In this document: positions 17,894-28,589 of the stretch, one piece after another
How positions within the stretch are numbered: position 1 is the stretch's first letter
Layout of the letters: each line of letters opens with the position of its first letter
From: Thermoanaerobaculum sp.
Lineage (GTDB): Bacteria; Acidobacteriota; Thermoanaerobaculia; Multivoradales; UBA5704
Direction: 5' to 3'
Length of the DNA: 64,000 nucleotides
Assembly: GCA_021154885.1 (NCBI GenBank)
Contig: JAJKHS010000118.1
Coordinates: 1 to 64,000 of the forward strand
Made by a program: the position numbers and the translations under genes
The notes under the pieces: model-generated
Database searches by the model: none
What the model was told of the DNA's origin: nothing
What the model saw: only the letters and a program-made list of their open reading frames with translations

Positions 17894-18853
17894 ATGGCTG
17901 AAGAGTCCTTCACCGTCTCCGAGGCGCAGGCTGGCGCCACGCTCGCCGCCGTCGTCCGCGAAATGATTCCCGGCACCTCGTGGAGCCAGGCGAAGGAGAT
18001 GTGCTCCGGGGGGCGGGTCCGGGTGGATGGCGTGCCGGCCGCCGATCCGGCGCGGCGGATGAGCGCGGGGGAGCGGGTCGAGATCCGGCTTGCGGGGGCT
18101 GCCCGCCGCGAGCCGGCGGTCACGGACCTGGTGGTCCATCTCGACGGCGAGGTGGCGGTGGTGCGCAAGCCGGCGGGTATCCTCACCGTGCCCTTCGAGC
18201 GCGACGACCGCGACACCCTGGTGGCTCTCGCCCGGGTGGCCGTGCGCCGCATCGACGCGGCCCGCGGCCGGGAGACGAGCCCCACGCTGCGCACTGTGCA
18301 GCGGCTGGACAAGGAGACCTCGGGGCTGGTGGTCTTCGCCCGCAGCGTCCCGGCTCAGCGCCATCTCCAGCGACAACTCGCCGAGCACACGGTGCTCCGC
18401 CGCTATCTCGCCATCGCCCACGGCGCGGCCGAGGACGCGGTCTACGAGACGATGTTCGTGCCCGACCGCGGCGACGGTCTGCGCGGCTCCTGGGGCGTGT
18501 TCCGTCCGGGCCGCGGCGAGGCGCCGGCGGAGGCCCGCGAGGCCATCACCCGCGTCCAGGTCCTGGAGCGGCTGCCGGGGGCGACGCTGCTGGCCTGCGA
18601 GCTGGAGACGGGGCGCCAGCACCAGATCCGCATCCATCTCGCCGAGGCGGGCCATCCGCTGGTGGGGGAGACGGTCTACATCAGAGACTGGCGAGGCCAG
18701 CTCCTACCCGCTCCCCGGCCCATGCTCCACGCCGCCGTCCTCGGCTTCGTCCATCCGCGGACGGAGAAGGTCGTCCGCTTCGAGGAACCGCCACCGGACG
18801 ACTTCACGGCCGTCCTCAAGCGGCTCCGTGCCGGGAAGTCGCGCCAGCGTTGA
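17894..18853 (+). CDS. RluA-family pseudouridine synthase
   Basis: A 319-residue enzyme converting specific uridines in RNA to pseudouridine. An S4-like RNA-binding domain spans about residues 8-65. The catalytic domain has the family motif QRLDKETSGL with catalytic Asp139, and the GRQHQIRIHLAEAGHPLVG motif near 245-265. The exact target (23S rRNA or tRNA) cannot be told; the first motif has Gln in place of the usual His. A TACACT hexamer 6 bases upstream of the ATG and the lack of a ribosome site suggest a leaderless transcript. The downstream gene starts on its stop codon. Confidence 0.88.
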   Translation: MAEESFTVSEAQAGATLAAVVREMIPGTSWSQAKEMCSGGRVRVDGVPAADPARRMSAGERVEIRLAGAARREPAVTDLVVHLDGEVAVVRKPAGILTVPFERDDRDTLVALARVAVRRIDAARGRETSPTLRTVQRLDKETSGLVVFARSVPAQRHLQRQLAEHTVLRRYLAIAHGAAEDAVYETMFVPDRGDGLRGSWGVFRPGRGEAPAEAREAITRVQVLERLPGATLLACELETGRQHQIRIHLAEAGHPLVGETVYIRDWRGQLLPAPRPMLHAAVLGFVHPRTEKVVRFEEPPPDDFTAVLKRLRAGKSRQR

Positions 18854-19569
18854 AATCCGTTGCCATCAATTCCGAGCCAGGCAAGCCGGGCTGGCAGGCC
18901 GTGGCCCTGGCCCTCGCGTGGCGTTACGCCTGCCATGCCGCCATGCTCCTCCTGTCTCTCCTCGCCGAGGGACGGCCCGCGCCCACGCTGCCGGACACCG
19001 TCCTGGACCGGCTGCCGCGGGTGGAGTGGATCGCGGACCGCAACTACTGGCTCTGGCTGCTGTGCTACGTCCCGGTGGCCCTGGTCCTCTGGCGGCGGGA
19101 CCGGCCGGCCTTCCTCCACTTCCTGTACCTGGGTGGGATCGTGAGCCTCGCCCGGGGGCTCTGCGTGGGACTGACCGGCCTGGGACCGGTCGCCGGTCCG
19201 GACGTCAACGCCGGCCTCCACGGAGCGGCGATCCTCCGCGCCTGGCTCATCCTCATCAATCCCTTCTCGACCCTCTTTGGCAACGCCGCCCAGGTGTACC
19301 TGACGAAGGACCTCTTCTTCTCGGGCCACGTCTCCTCGACCTTCCTCCTCTGGCTCTACTGCCGCCGGGAGGGACCCTGGCTGCGCCGCGCTGCCGCCCT
19401 CGGCCACTGGGGAACGGTGGCGGTGGTGCTCCTCTCCCGCCTCCACTACACGATCGACGTGGTGGGGGCCTGGGCGGTGACGTACAGCCTGTTCGCGCTG
19501 TGGGGGCCGGGGCGGTTACCGGTCCGGGAAGCAAGGACAGCAGGGACAGCAAGGACTTCAAGGACATGA
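18850..19569 (+). CDS. Sphingomyelin-synthase-like PAP2 membrane protein
   Basis: A 239-residue protein with about six membrane helices. The C-terminal half matches the PAP2_C (sphingomyelin synthase-like) pattern: FFSGHVSST and SRLHYTIDVVGAW provide the His-His-Asp triad of lipid phosphatase/phosphotransferases. In eukaryotes this family moves phosphocholine between lipids; bacterial members are mostly uncharacterised and may transfer or remove lipid head groups. The start is taken as TTG at 18850, overlapping the stop of the previous gene (TTGA), because no in-frame ATG occurs before the first helix; a GTG at 18901 is the alternative. The last dozen residues (AGTARTSRT) come from the family B repeat. 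Confidence 0.72.
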   Translation: MKSVAINSEPGKPGWQAVALALAWRYACHAAMLLLSLLAEGRPAPTLPDTVLDRLPRVEWIADRNYWLWLLCYVPVALVLWRRDRPAFLHFLYLGGIVSLARGLCVGLTGLGPVAGPDVNAGLHGAAILRAWLILINPFSTLFGNAAQVYLTKDLFFSGHVSSTFLLWLYCRREGPWLRRAAALGHWGTVAVVLLSRLHYTIDVVGAWAVTYSLFALWGPGRLPVREARTAGTARTSRT

Positions 19570-19633
19570 AAGTTACCGCAGGGACGGGGTTTTCCCTCGT
19601 CCTTGAGGTCCCTGGTGTCCCTGAAGTCCTTGT
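19532..19633. repeat. 9-bp-period inverted repeat, family B
   Basis: Left arm of AAGGACAGC/AGGGACAGC-type units and right arm of GTCCCTGAA/GTCCTTGAG-type units can pair as a hairpin of about 33 bp around a 30-base loop. It lies at the meeting point of the convergent PAP2 and amidohydrolase genes and overlaps the PAP2 3' end. It may act as a bidirectional terminator. Confidence 0.7.
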
Positions 19634-19685
19634 TTCAGCTTCGGTAGGAGGGGGCCGTCTCCGGCCCCCTCGCCCTTCAATCCCC

Positions 19686-20986
19686 TCACGGCTTCCTGTA
19701 CGCCGGCGGCAGGGCCCCCCCGAGATCCTTGTAGCGATCCCGCAGCTCGGTCTGCCGGCTCTTCATCGGCATCTCGCGGCCGCGGATGAAGACCGCGTCG
19801 GCGAAGGTCGAGAGCTCCAGGGGGTCGCCGTCCCAGATCACCACGTCGGCGTCCTTGCCCGGCTCCAGGGTGCCGTAGTGGTCGGCGATCCCCCAGATGC
19901 GGGCCGGGGCGGCGGTGATGGCCTCCAGGGCGGCGTCCCAGGGGAGGCCGTTGGCCACGGCGTTGCCGGCCGCCTGCTTCAGGTTGCGGGCGTTGTGGGC
20001 GTCGGCGGTCATGAAGGCGAGGACCACTCCGGCCTTGTGAAGGCGCGCCGCGTTCTCCAGGGTCGAGCCCAGGCTCTCGAAGCTGTCGGGCCGGTCTTCC
20101 ATCGGATTGACGAGGACCGGCACCCTGGCCGCGGCGATCTGGTCCGCCACTTTCCACCCCTCGTTGACGCTGGACAGGATCAGCTTGAGCTTCCACTCCC
20201 GGGCGAAACGCAAAGTAGTCTCGATGTCGCTCGCCCGGTCGACGGCGACGACCAGGGGGAGCTGCCCCCTCACCACGGGCAGCAGGGCCTCCAGGTCGAG
20301 CCGCGAGAGGGCGTAGGGGCGCCGGTCGCCGGCGTCGAAGGCTTTGCGGTTGGCGGCGTAGTCGAGGGCGTCCTGGAAGGCCTCCTTGAGGCGGAGCAGG
20401 GCGGCGGCCCGCGAGCCGCCCGCGAGGTGGGAGCCCGACTCGCCGAGGACCGCGAACATGGCCGCCGGCGAGCGCACCAGGAAATCGCCGGGTCCCCCGA
20501 GGGTGCCAATGAGGGTGATGACGGCGCCCTGGCCGGCGATGAGGCTCTTGCCGGGACCGGGCGCCACCACGGCGCGGGTCAGCCCCTCGATGCGGTTGAC
20601 CGGGATGAGGACCGAGCGCGGGTTGAGCGCGTCGGCGACGGTGAAGGCGGCGGTGATGCGGTCGTCCTGCACGGTGGCGTCCCGGGTGCCCTCCACGGCG
20701 CCGACTTCGACGACGCCGAGCCGCGAGAGGGAGTCGAAGAGGCCGGGGGTGACGACCTTGCCGCGGGCGTCGATCCGCCGGGCGCCGGCGGGCACGGGGA
20801 CGGCCGGACCGCCCACGGCGCGGATGCGGCCGTTCTCGATCAGCAGCGTGCCGTTCTGGATCGTCCCCTGGGGACCGACGGTGTGGATCGTGGCACCGGT
20901 GATCGCGATGATCGCGGGGGGCTCGGCGGCGACCGGAGCCGCGAGGGAGCTCAGGGCGAGAAGGATGGAGCAGAGCAGGCGGCGCA

Positions 20987-20987
<1 letters not shown>
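19686..20987 (-). CDS. Exported amidohydrolase-like protein lacking metal ligands
   Basis: A 433-residue protein with a signal peptide (MRRLLCSILLALSSLAAPVAA). The amidohydrolase fold is clear: the N-terminal beta sandwich ITGATIHT..., the VTPGLFD turn, and the closing GTLEPGKDADVVIWDGDPL segment. However, the HxH metal site after the turn is replaced (DSLSRLG), and other His positions are also lost, so it may not hydrolyse anything. Its ATG overlaps the stop of the upstream active-looking paralogue by one base (TGATG), and a GGGAGGTG ribosome site precedes it. It is probably a partner subunit or a substrate-binding pseudoenzyme in the periplasm. Confidence 0.82.
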
Positions 20988-22483
<1,496 letters not shown>

Positions 22484-22566
22484 GGGCCTCCTCGATGAGG
22501 GAGAAAAAACCGGCGGAGATCCTAGCATCATCGTTGGTGACACTCCTCGCCTTTCCCCCGCCCGGG

Positions 22567-22758
22567 CCCTCACCCCTGTCCCCTCTCCCGCCCCCTCGCC
22601 ACCCCCCTCCCCGGGAGAGGGGAACCCGGTTGGAGCGGTCTTGCTGGTCTCCCTCGTCCTTTTTGTCCTTGCTGTCCTTGTCGTCCTTTCTTTTCTCCCT
22701 CTTCTCCCGGGGAGGGGGGTGGGAGGGGGCGGGAGAAGAGGGCCGGGGTGATGAGGGT
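22567..22758. repeat. Large palindromic intergenic repeat, family A type I
   Basis: Near copy of 12-209: arms around 22567-22623 and 22696-22758 enclosing the GTCCTTGCTGTCCTTGTCGTCC run. It lies between the divergent amidohydrolase and aldolase genes. The remaining bases of this 391-base gap show no gene. Confidence 0.75.
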
Positions 22759-22874
22759 TCGACGGCGCGGTCTGCGAGGGGACTGCACTACCGCGGCACC
22801 GGGCTGATACCATACCCCGCGCGCGCCTGCTGTGGCGTGCCCGAATTTCAAGAGATCCAGGGAGGGATGACCCT

Positions 22875-23960
22875 ATGGCCATCGTGGAGCGTACCGGCAG
22901 CAGCACCATCGACCGCATCGTCGAGTACCTCGGCAACGACGCGGACAACCTTCTCTCCTTCACGTGCAAGGGGATCCCCAAGGAGCAGCTCATGCTGCCC
23001 GGCCCCGACCACGTGGAGCAGGCCTGGAGCCTGTCCGACCGCAAGGCGCCCGTGCTGGTGAACCTGCAGCGCCTCTACGGCACGGGGCGGCTGGCGAACA
23101 CAGGCTACCTGTCCATCCTGCCCGTGGACCAGGGAGTGGAGCACTCGGCCGCGGCCTCCTTCGCTCCCAACCCGGCGTACTTCGACCCGGAGAACATCGT
23201 CCGCCTGGCCATCGAGGCGCAGTGCAATGCCGTGGCCTCCACCGTCGGGGTGCTGGGCTCGCTCGCCCGCAAGTACGCGCACAAGATCCCGTTCATCGCC
23301 AAGATCAATCACAACGAGCTGCTGACCTATCCCAACAAATTCCAGCAGATCCTCTTCGGCAACGTCGAGCAGGCGTGGGAGATGGGCGCCGCGGCCGTGG
23401 GCGCCACGATCTATTTCGGCAGCGACGACGCCGACCGCGAGATCGTGGAGATCTCCGAGGCCTTCTACCACGCCCACGAGTTGGGTCTGGCGACGGTGCT
23501 CTGGGCCTACACCCGCAACAACGCCTTCAAGAAGGACGACGTCGACTACCACACGTCGGCCGACCTGACGGGCCAGGCCAACCACTTGGCGGTGACCATC
23601 CAGGCGGACATCGTCAAGCAGAAGCAGGCGACCGTCAACGGCGGCTACAAGGCCCTCAACTTCGGCAAGACCAGCCCCAAGGTCTATGGCGAGCTGGTCG
23701 CCGATCATCCCATCGACTGGAACCGCTGGCAGGTGGTGAACTGCTACTCGGGCCGCGCCAGTCTGATCAACTCCGGCGGCGAGTCCAAGGGGGCGAACGA
23801 CTTCGCGGACGCCGCGCACACGGCGGTGATCAACAAGCGGGCCGGCGGCTCCGGGCTGATCTCCGGCCGCAAGGCCTTCCAGCGCCCGATGAAGGAGGGC
23901 GTCGAGCTGTTCCGCATCATCCAGGACGTCTTCCTCTGTCCCGAGGTGACTGTGGCATAA
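22875..23960 (+). CDS. fbaB: Class I fructose-bisphosphate aldolase (FbaB/DhnA type)
   Basis: A 361-residue protein of the archaeal-type/bacterial class I aldolase family, which uses a Schiff-base Lys instead of a metal. Recognised from overall sequence: [43 protein letters not shown] and the C-terminal [13 protein letters not shown] phosphate-binding loop. It cleaves fructose 1,6-bisphosphate to glyceraldehyde 3-phosphate and dihydroxyacetone phosphate, in glycolysis or gluconeogenesis. GGGAGGGATG precedes the start. It is monocistronic, ending in a strong hairpin. Confidence 0.93.
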   Translation: MAIVERTGSSTIDRIVEYLGNDADNLLSFTCKGIPKEQLMLPGPDHVEQAWSLSDRKAPVLVNLQRLYGTGRLANTGYLSILPVDQGVEHSAAASFAPNPAYFDPENIVRLAIEAQCNAVASTVGVLGSLARKYAHKIPFIAKINHNELLTYPNKFQQILFGNVEQAWEMGAAAVGATIYFGSDDADREIVEISEAFYHAHELGLATVLWAYTRNNAFKKDDVDYHTSADLTGQANHLAVTIQADIVKQKQATVNGGYKALNFGKTSPKVYGELVADHPIDWNRWQVVNCYSGRASLINSGGESKGANDFADAAHTAVINKRAGGSGLISGRKAFQRPMKEGVELFRIIQDVFLCPEVTVA

Positions 23961-23966
23961 GAGTCG

Positions 23967-23992
23967 GAGCCCCGGGGGGCTGCCCGGGGCTC
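23967..23992. terminator. Bidirectional hairpin terminator
   Basis: Perfect 10-bp stem GAGCCCCGGG/CCCGGGGCTC with a 6-base loop, 6 bases after the aldolase stop and just beyond the 3' end of the convergent Cys-rich peptide gene. No T-run follows on the plus strand. Confidence 0.75.
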
Positions 23993-24004
23993 GCTGGGTT
24001 CATT

Positions 24005-24201
24005 CTACGGGCAGGAGCTGCCGCCGCGGCAGGTCCCGATGGCGCCGCAGTTCGAAGGTCTGAAGCCGTCATCTTGCAGCTCATCCCGCACGAGCTGTTG
24101 CAGGTACAGATGTCATCGCAGGTGACGATGATGGCCCGGCTGGGCGCTGACGCGGCGCACAGCAGGAAGAGCACGGCGGCGATCCGGCGTATCGCTTTCA
24201 T
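24005..24201 (-). pseudogene. Secreted Cys-rich peptide gene with a one-base frameshift
   Basis: AGGAGATCGAG precedes an ATG at 24201 that opens a signal peptide (MKAIRRIAAVLFLLCAASA) and then a Cys-rich segment (TCDDICTCNSSCGMSCK). As written, the frame then drifts into Ala/Pro-rich sequence and overlaps the terminator. Shifting one base at about 24141 instead gives DDGFRPSNCGAIGTCRGGS and a final SCP, with a stop at 24005-24007. This restores the Cys spacing, so one base was probably lost. The length and Cys pattern resemble the intact secreted peptide at 32181-32516. Its function is unknown; it could be a small disulfide-rich or metal-binding exported peptide. Confidence 0.6.
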
Positions 24202-24258
24202 CTCGATCTCCTTTCGGTCCAGGCTCGCTGGCCTGGGATTGGGACGTCGCGAAGGACT

Positions 24259-25521
24259 CTAAGGGTCCAGCGGGAGAGGGTCAAGGCCGGCCCAGTCCGC
24301 GATCTCCTCGGCCGTCGGGAGCTCCGCCGGCCCCGGAACCCCCTCCATCAGGGCCCGCACGTCGTCCAGCCGTGCCTCGGCGTCCGCCTCGCCGATCTCC
24401 AGGACACGCTGCAGGTAGTCCGGCTGGAACATCAGGAAGCTCAGGAAGTCCGAGCTGTCCGTATCCCTGGTTCCCAGGCTGCGGGTGAGGTAGCGGAAGC
24501 CCATGGGGAGGCGTGGCTCATAGGCTTCGGCGAGCGCGCCCAGGCTCTGCGAGGGGCGGATGGTCCGGATTCCCACCTCGCGCAGGCCGCCCCACGCCGT
24601 GGTCGGCAGCCTGGCCAGCAGGCGGTTGATCCCCTCCAGACGGCGGACGTCCTCATCCACGACGTCGAGGAAGATGGCATCCATGAGGTGGCTGAGGATC
24701 TGAGCGGGCGGCGGATACCCTTCGTGCTTCGGCCGGTCCACCTCGTCCAGTCCGGGCTCGCGGTGGGGCGAGATGGCCAGGATGCGCGTGGCTCCCAGCC
24801 GGAGGGCAGGGGCCAGCGGCGTCGAGAGCCGGATGCCGCCGTCGCCATACCAGTCGTTTCCCAGGCGGATGGCGGGGAAGAACAGCGGCAGGGCGGAGGA
24901 GGCCATGACGTGCTCGACCGTGATGCGGGCGGGGAGGCTCCGGTGGCGCGGCTGGTGCCAGGGGTGGAAGTGGCGGGCCTGCACCCAGGTGACCGTCTGC
25001 TCGGTGGCATAGTTGAGCGCGGTCAGGGCGAGGGCCTTGAGCGTCCCCCGCTCCAGGTTGCGCTGAATGCCGATGAGCTCGCCGTCGACGGTGGCGGAGG
25101 AGCGCTGGATGGTGGCGTGGAGCGGCCGGGTGTCCACCAGGCCGTGCGCGTCGACGGTCAGGCTCATGCCGCCGGAGACCAGGCGGGCGGCCCAGCGCGT
25201 GAAGTGGCGGGCGAGGGAGACGGTGTCGACCCGGAAGATGTCTTCCACCTGCAGACGGTGCCAGATCTCGCACAGCTCCTGGGTGGCCTCGGCCAGCGTG
25301 CCGGGATGGGCGGCGATGAAGCTGGCGTTGATGGCGCCGGCGGAGACGCCCGCGACGATGGGGAAGCGCAGGTCGGGGAGCCGTTTGGCGAGCCCGCGCA
25401 GAACCCCCGCCTGGTAGGCGCCGCGGGCGGTGCCACCGGTGAGGACCAGAGCGAGGTCGCCCCTGGCTGGCTGGCCGGCTGCCGTGAGATGATCGCCCTC
25501 CAATCGCGCGTTGGACACCAC
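24259..25521 (-). CDS. Patatin-like phospholipase
   Basis: A protein of about 420 residues with a patatin domain. The oxyanion loop is TGGTARGAYQAG near residue 30, the nucleophile elbow is GVSAGAIN with Ser, and the catalytic Asp lies in WYGDGGIRLSTPL, giving the Ser-Asp dyad of cytosolic phospholipase A. A C-terminal extension of 130 residues is of unknown role. The start is uncertain: tandem GTG codons at 25521 and 25518, a TTG at 25503, and no ribosome site; a TAGAGT hexamer just upstream would fit a leaderless message. It diverges from the cytochrome gene 28 bases away. Confidence 0.84.
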   Translation of the reverse strand: MVSNARLEGDHLTAAGQPARGDLALVLTGGTARGAYQAGVLRGLAKRLPDLRFPIVAGVSAGAINASFIAAHPGTLAEATQELCEIWHRLQVEDIFRVDTVSLARHFTRWAARLVSGGMSLTVDAHGLVDTRPLHATIQRSSATVDGELIGIQRNLERGTLKALALTALNYATEQTVTWVQARHFHPWHQPRHRSLPARITVEHVMASSALPLFFPAIRLGNDWYGDGGIRLSTPLAPALRLGATRILAISPHREPGLDEVDRPKHEGYPPPAQILSHLMDAIFLDVVDEDVRRLEGINRLLARLPTTAWGGLREVGIRTIRPSQSLGALAEAYEPRLPMGFRYLTRSLGTRDTDSSDFLSFLMFQPDYLQRVLEIGEADAEARLDDVRALMEGVPGPAELPTAEEIADWAGLDPLPLDP

Positions 25522-25548
25522 GCCTACTCTATGTGAGGACGAGCGGAA

Positions 25549-26139
25549 ATGAAAACGATTCGCATTCTGGTGGTCGTGCTGGTGCTCCTGGTCCTGGCGG
25601 GCGTCGCCTTCATGTACTCGGGGTTGTACGACGTGGCCGCCAGCACTCCCGACAATGGGCTCCTCAAGACCATCCTGGAGACCACCCGGGACCGCTCCGT
25701 CGCGCACCGGCTGGAGGGGATCACGCCGCCGAACCTCGACGATCCGCAGAGGATCCAGACGGGGCTCGCCCACTACCACGAGATGTGCGCCACCTGCCAC
25801 GGCGCGCCGGGAGTGAAGATCTCCGAGATCGGCCAGGGCCTCAACCCCTATCCCCCGGAGCTGGCCGCCCGCCGCGGGGCCGGCGATCCGCGGGAGAGTT
25901 TCTGGATCGTCAAGAACGGTCTCAAAATGACCGGCATGCCCTCCTTCGGCGTCACCCACAGCGACGAGGAGATCTGGGCCATCGTCGCCTTCCTGCGGCG
26001 GATGCCGAAGCTCAAGCCCGAGGAGTACAAGGCCATGGTGAAGCAGGCCGGCCTCGGGGCCCCGGGCGAGGAGAACGAGGCGCACGAGCACGGCGCGCCG
26101 GCAAACCAGGCCCGGCCCGTGGACCCGCATCACGACTGA
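25549..26139 (+). CDS. Membrane-anchored monohaem cytochrome c
   Basis: A 196-residue protein with an N-terminal membrane anchor (residues 6-24) and one c-type haem domain: CATCH at residues 80-84 and a probable axial Met in KMTGMPSFG (Met127 or Met130). The tail after 165 is acidic and His-rich (HEHGAP...DPHHD) and might bind metal. It is probably an electron carrier on the outer face of the inner membrane. No oxidase gene is adjacent. Confidence 0.88.
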   Translation: MKTIRILVVVLVLLVLAGVAFMYSGLYDVAASTPDNGLLKTILETTRDRSVAHRLEGITPPNLDDPQRIQTGLAHYHEMCATCHGAPGVKISEIGQGLNPYPPELAARRGAGDPRESFWIVKNGLKMTGMPSFGVTHSDEEIWAIVAFLRRMPKLKPEEYKAMVKQAGLGAPGEENEAHEHGAPANQARPVDPHHD

Positions 26140-26147
26140 ATGCTTTT

Positions 26148-26174
26148 CCCTGGGAGCGCCGGCGTCCCGCCGGC
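26148..26174. repeat. Palindromic repeat, family C (single arm)
   Basis: CCCTGGGAGCGCCGGCGTCCC followed by GCCGGC, the same sequence (one change) as the arms of the inverted pair at 62999-63092. It sits between cytochrome c and the MBL gene. Confidence 0.7.
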
Positions 26175-26232
26175 CACTTCCTTCGTCTTCTTCCCCTCGC
26201 ACCCCCTTGACCCATCGGATACACTCTGCCCC

Positions 26233-27108
26233 GTGATGGAGCTGGGGGATCTCACGCTGACCCGGGTCAGCGACGGCGAATTCCGTCTGGACGGGGGGGC
26301 CATGTTCGGCGTGGTGCCGCGCGTGATGTGGGAGAAGCCGTGCCCGCCGGACGTCCGCAACCGCATCCGCATGGGCACCAACTGCCTGCTGGTGGCCCGC
26401 GGCAGCGACCTCCTGCTCGTCGACACCGGCATCGGCGACAAGCACGACGCCCGCTTCCTGGAGACGTACGGCACCGACCCGCGCGCCGTGCGCCTGCCGG
26501 AGGCCATCCGCCGGGCGGGCTACGAGCTCGGGGACGTCACCCACGTCCTCCTCTCCCACCTCCACTTCGACCACTGTGGCTGGAACACCCGCGAGCAGGG
26601 GGGCAGGATCGTCCCCACCTTTCCCAAGGCGCGCTACTGGCTGCAGCGGGGGGAGGTGGAGCACGCCCGCCGGCCCAACGAGCGCGACCGGGCGAGCTAC
26701 TTCCCGGAGAACTGGGAGCCGCTGTTCGAGGCCGGGGTGGCCGAGCTGTTCGGCGACGAGGCCGAGCCCATCCCCGGGGTGAAGGCGGTGCGCACGCCGG
26801 GCCACAACGCCGACATGTGCATCGTCCTGCTCGACGGGGCCAAAGGGAGCCATGGAGCGAAAGGGGTCTTCTGGGCCGACCTGGTGCCCATGACCCCGCA
26901 CGTCGCCTACCCCTGGATCATGAGCTACGACCTGTACCCGCTGACGACGCTCGACAACAAGAAGCTCTGGCTGCCCCGGGCGGTCGAGGGGGACTGGCTC
27001 TGCGTCTTCGAGCACGACCCCGACGTTCCCTTCGGCCGGCTGATGGAGGAGAAACCCGGCCGTTATCGGGCGCAGCCGGTCGAAGCCCCGGCGACCGTCC
27101 GCACCTGA
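26233..27108 (+). CDS. MBL-fold metallohydrolase
   Basis: A protein of about 290 residues with a metallo-beta-lactamase fold. SHLHFDHCGW near residues 108-117 gives the HxHxDH zinc site, and the later TPGHNADM and AWADLVPM-like (WADLV) segments supply the remaining ligands. Related to quorum-quenching lactonase/SoxH-like hydrolases, but substrate unknown. The start is GTG 26233 or ATG 26236. No ribosome site exists, and a TACACT hexamer ends 7 bases before the GTG, fitting a leaderless mRNA. Confidence 0.85.
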   Translation: MMELGDLTLTRVSDGEFRLDGGAMFGVVPRVMWEKPCPPDVRNRIRMGTNCLLVARGSDLLLVDTGIGDKHDARFLETYGTDPRAVRLPEAIRRAGYELGDVTHVLLSHLHFDHCGWNTREQGGRIVPTFPKARYWLQRGEVEHARRPNERDRASYFPENWEPLFEAGVAELFGDEAEPIPGVKAVRTPGHNADMCIVLLDGAKGSHGAKGVFWADLVPMTPHVAYPWIMSYDLYPLTTLDNKKLWLPRAVEGDWLCVFEHDPDVPFGRLMEEKPGRYRAQPVEAPATVRT

Positions 27109-27171
27109 GCTCCGGCCGCCTCCGTTCTCAATCCAAAATCTAAAATCCAAAATCAAAAATACGGAGATCTG

Positions 27172-28566
27172 ATGGCGCGAGAAGAGTTCGACCTGATCAT
27201 CATCGGCAGCGGCCCGGGCGGCTACGTCGCCGGCATCCGGGCGGGGCAGCTCGGGATGAAGGTGGCCGTCGTCGAGAAGGACCCCAAGGTCGGCGGCACC
27301 TGCACGCTGCGCGGTTGCATCCCCACCAAGGCGCTGCTGCACACGGCGGAGGTGCTGGACGAGATCCGCGACGCCGAGGCCCTGGGCATCCAGGTCGCCG
27401 CTCCGACGCTCGACATTGGTAAAGCCCAGGACCGCAAGCAGAAAGTGGTCGACGCCAACTCCCGCGGGATCGATTTCCTGTTCAAGAAGAACAAGGTGAC
27501 GACCCTGCGCGGCTTCGGCCGCCTCACCAGTCCACACGAGGTGGAGGTCGAGGGCGCAGACGGGAAGGCGATTTACGGCGCGAAAAACGTGATCATTGCC
27601 ACGGGCTCGGTACCGCGGGACATCCCCATCGCCCCGGCGGATGGCGAGCGCATCCTCAACTCGGACCACATCCTGGAGCTGCGCAAGGTGCCGGCCTCGC
27701 TGGCTGTGCTGGGGGCCGGCGCCGTGGGCACCGAGTTCGCCTCCCTCTACGCCTCCTTCGGGACTCAGGTGACGCTGATCGAGATGCTCCCCCGCATCCT
27801 CCCCATCGAGGACGAGGAGTCCTCGGCCGAGCTGCAGCGGGCGCTGCGCAAGCGGAAGATCGAAGTGATGGCAGGCACGAGGATGTCCAGCGTCGAGCGC
27901 ACCGACACCGGCGTGCGCCTGCATCTGGAGGGGGGGAAGAAGGACACCGTCGAGGCCGAGCTGCTGCTGTCGGCCATCGGCCGCCGGCCGGTCACCGAGA
28001 ACATCGGCCTGGAGGCGCTGGGCATCGAGACGGAGCGCGGCTACGTCAAGGTCAACCCCCTCATGCAGACCAACGTGCCAAACGTCTACGCCATCGGCGA
28101 CGTGGTCAACACTCCGTGGCTGGCGCACGTCGCCTCGGCCGAGGGCATCCTGGCCGTCGAGCACATGGCCGGCCTGCCGGTGAAGCCGCTCAACTACGAT
28201 CGCGTCCCCTCCTGCACCTATTGCGACCCGGAAGTGGCCAGCGTCGGCCTCACCGAGGCCAAGGCCCGCGAGCGCGGCTACGACGTGGTGGTGGGCAAGT
28301 TCCCCTTTTCGGCCCTGGGCAAGGCGCGCATCGTGGGCAAGACCGAAGGGTTCGTGAAGGTGGTGCGCGAGAAGAAATACGACGAGGTCCTCGGCGTCCA
28401 CATCGTCGGCGTCCACGCCACCGACCTCATCGCCGAGGCCTGCGTGGCCCTGCAGATGGAGGGGACGGACGAGGAGCTGCTGCGCACCATGCACGCCCAT
28501 CCGACGCTGTCCGAAGCGGTGATGGAAGCCGCCCACGCGGCGCACGGCGCGGCGATTCACATCTAG
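27172..28566 (+). CDS. lpdA: Dihydrolipoyl dehydrogenase (E3)
   Basis: A 464-residue flavoprotein disulfide reductase that reoxidises dihydrolipoamide with NAD+. The FAD site is GSGPGG at residues 12-17, the redox-active pair is Cys44/Cys49 in TCTLRGCIPTK, the NAD site is GAGAVGTEFAS near 185, and the C-terminal HAHPTLSEA contains the catalytic His. It is first in an E3-E1 alpha-E1 beta-E2 operon. The stop codon region is a 14-15 base tandem duplication (28552-28581). An A-rich leader of repeated AATCCAAAATC units precedes a GGAG ribosome site. Confidence 0.95.
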   Translation: MAREEFDLIIIGSGPGGYVAGIRAGQLGMKVAVVEKDPKVGGTCTLRGCIPTKALLHTAEVLDEIRDAEALGIQVAAPTLDIGKAQDRKQKVVDANSRGIDFLFKKNKVTTLRGFGRLTSPHEVEVEGADGKAIYGAKNVIIATGSVPRDIPIAPADGERILNSDHILELRKVPASLAVLGAGAVGTEFASLYASFGTQVTLIEMLPRILPIEDEESSAELQRALRKRKIEVMAGTRMSSVERTDTGVRLHLEGGKKDTVEAELLLSAIGRRPVTENIGLEALGIETERGYVKVNPLMQTNVPNVYAIGDVVNTPWLAHVASAEGILAVEHMAGLPVKPLNYDRVPSCTYCDPEVASVGLTEAKARERGYDVVVGKFPFSALGKARIVGKTEGFVKVVREKKYDEVLGVHIVGVHATDLIAEACVALQMEGTDEELLRTMHAHPTLSEAVMEAAHAAHGAAIHI

Positions 28567-28589
28567 CGATTCACATCTAGAGAGAACCC

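Noticed and set aside
16424-18655. 743-codon minus-strand frame spanning dehydratase and pseudouridine synthase regions
   Set aside because: Repeat-derived and antisense sequence; the real dehydratase is in another frame.
25522-28560. Long upstream extension of the patatin frame
   Set aside because: It runs antisense through cytochrome c, MBL and lpdA; only the part after 25521 has the patatin pattern.
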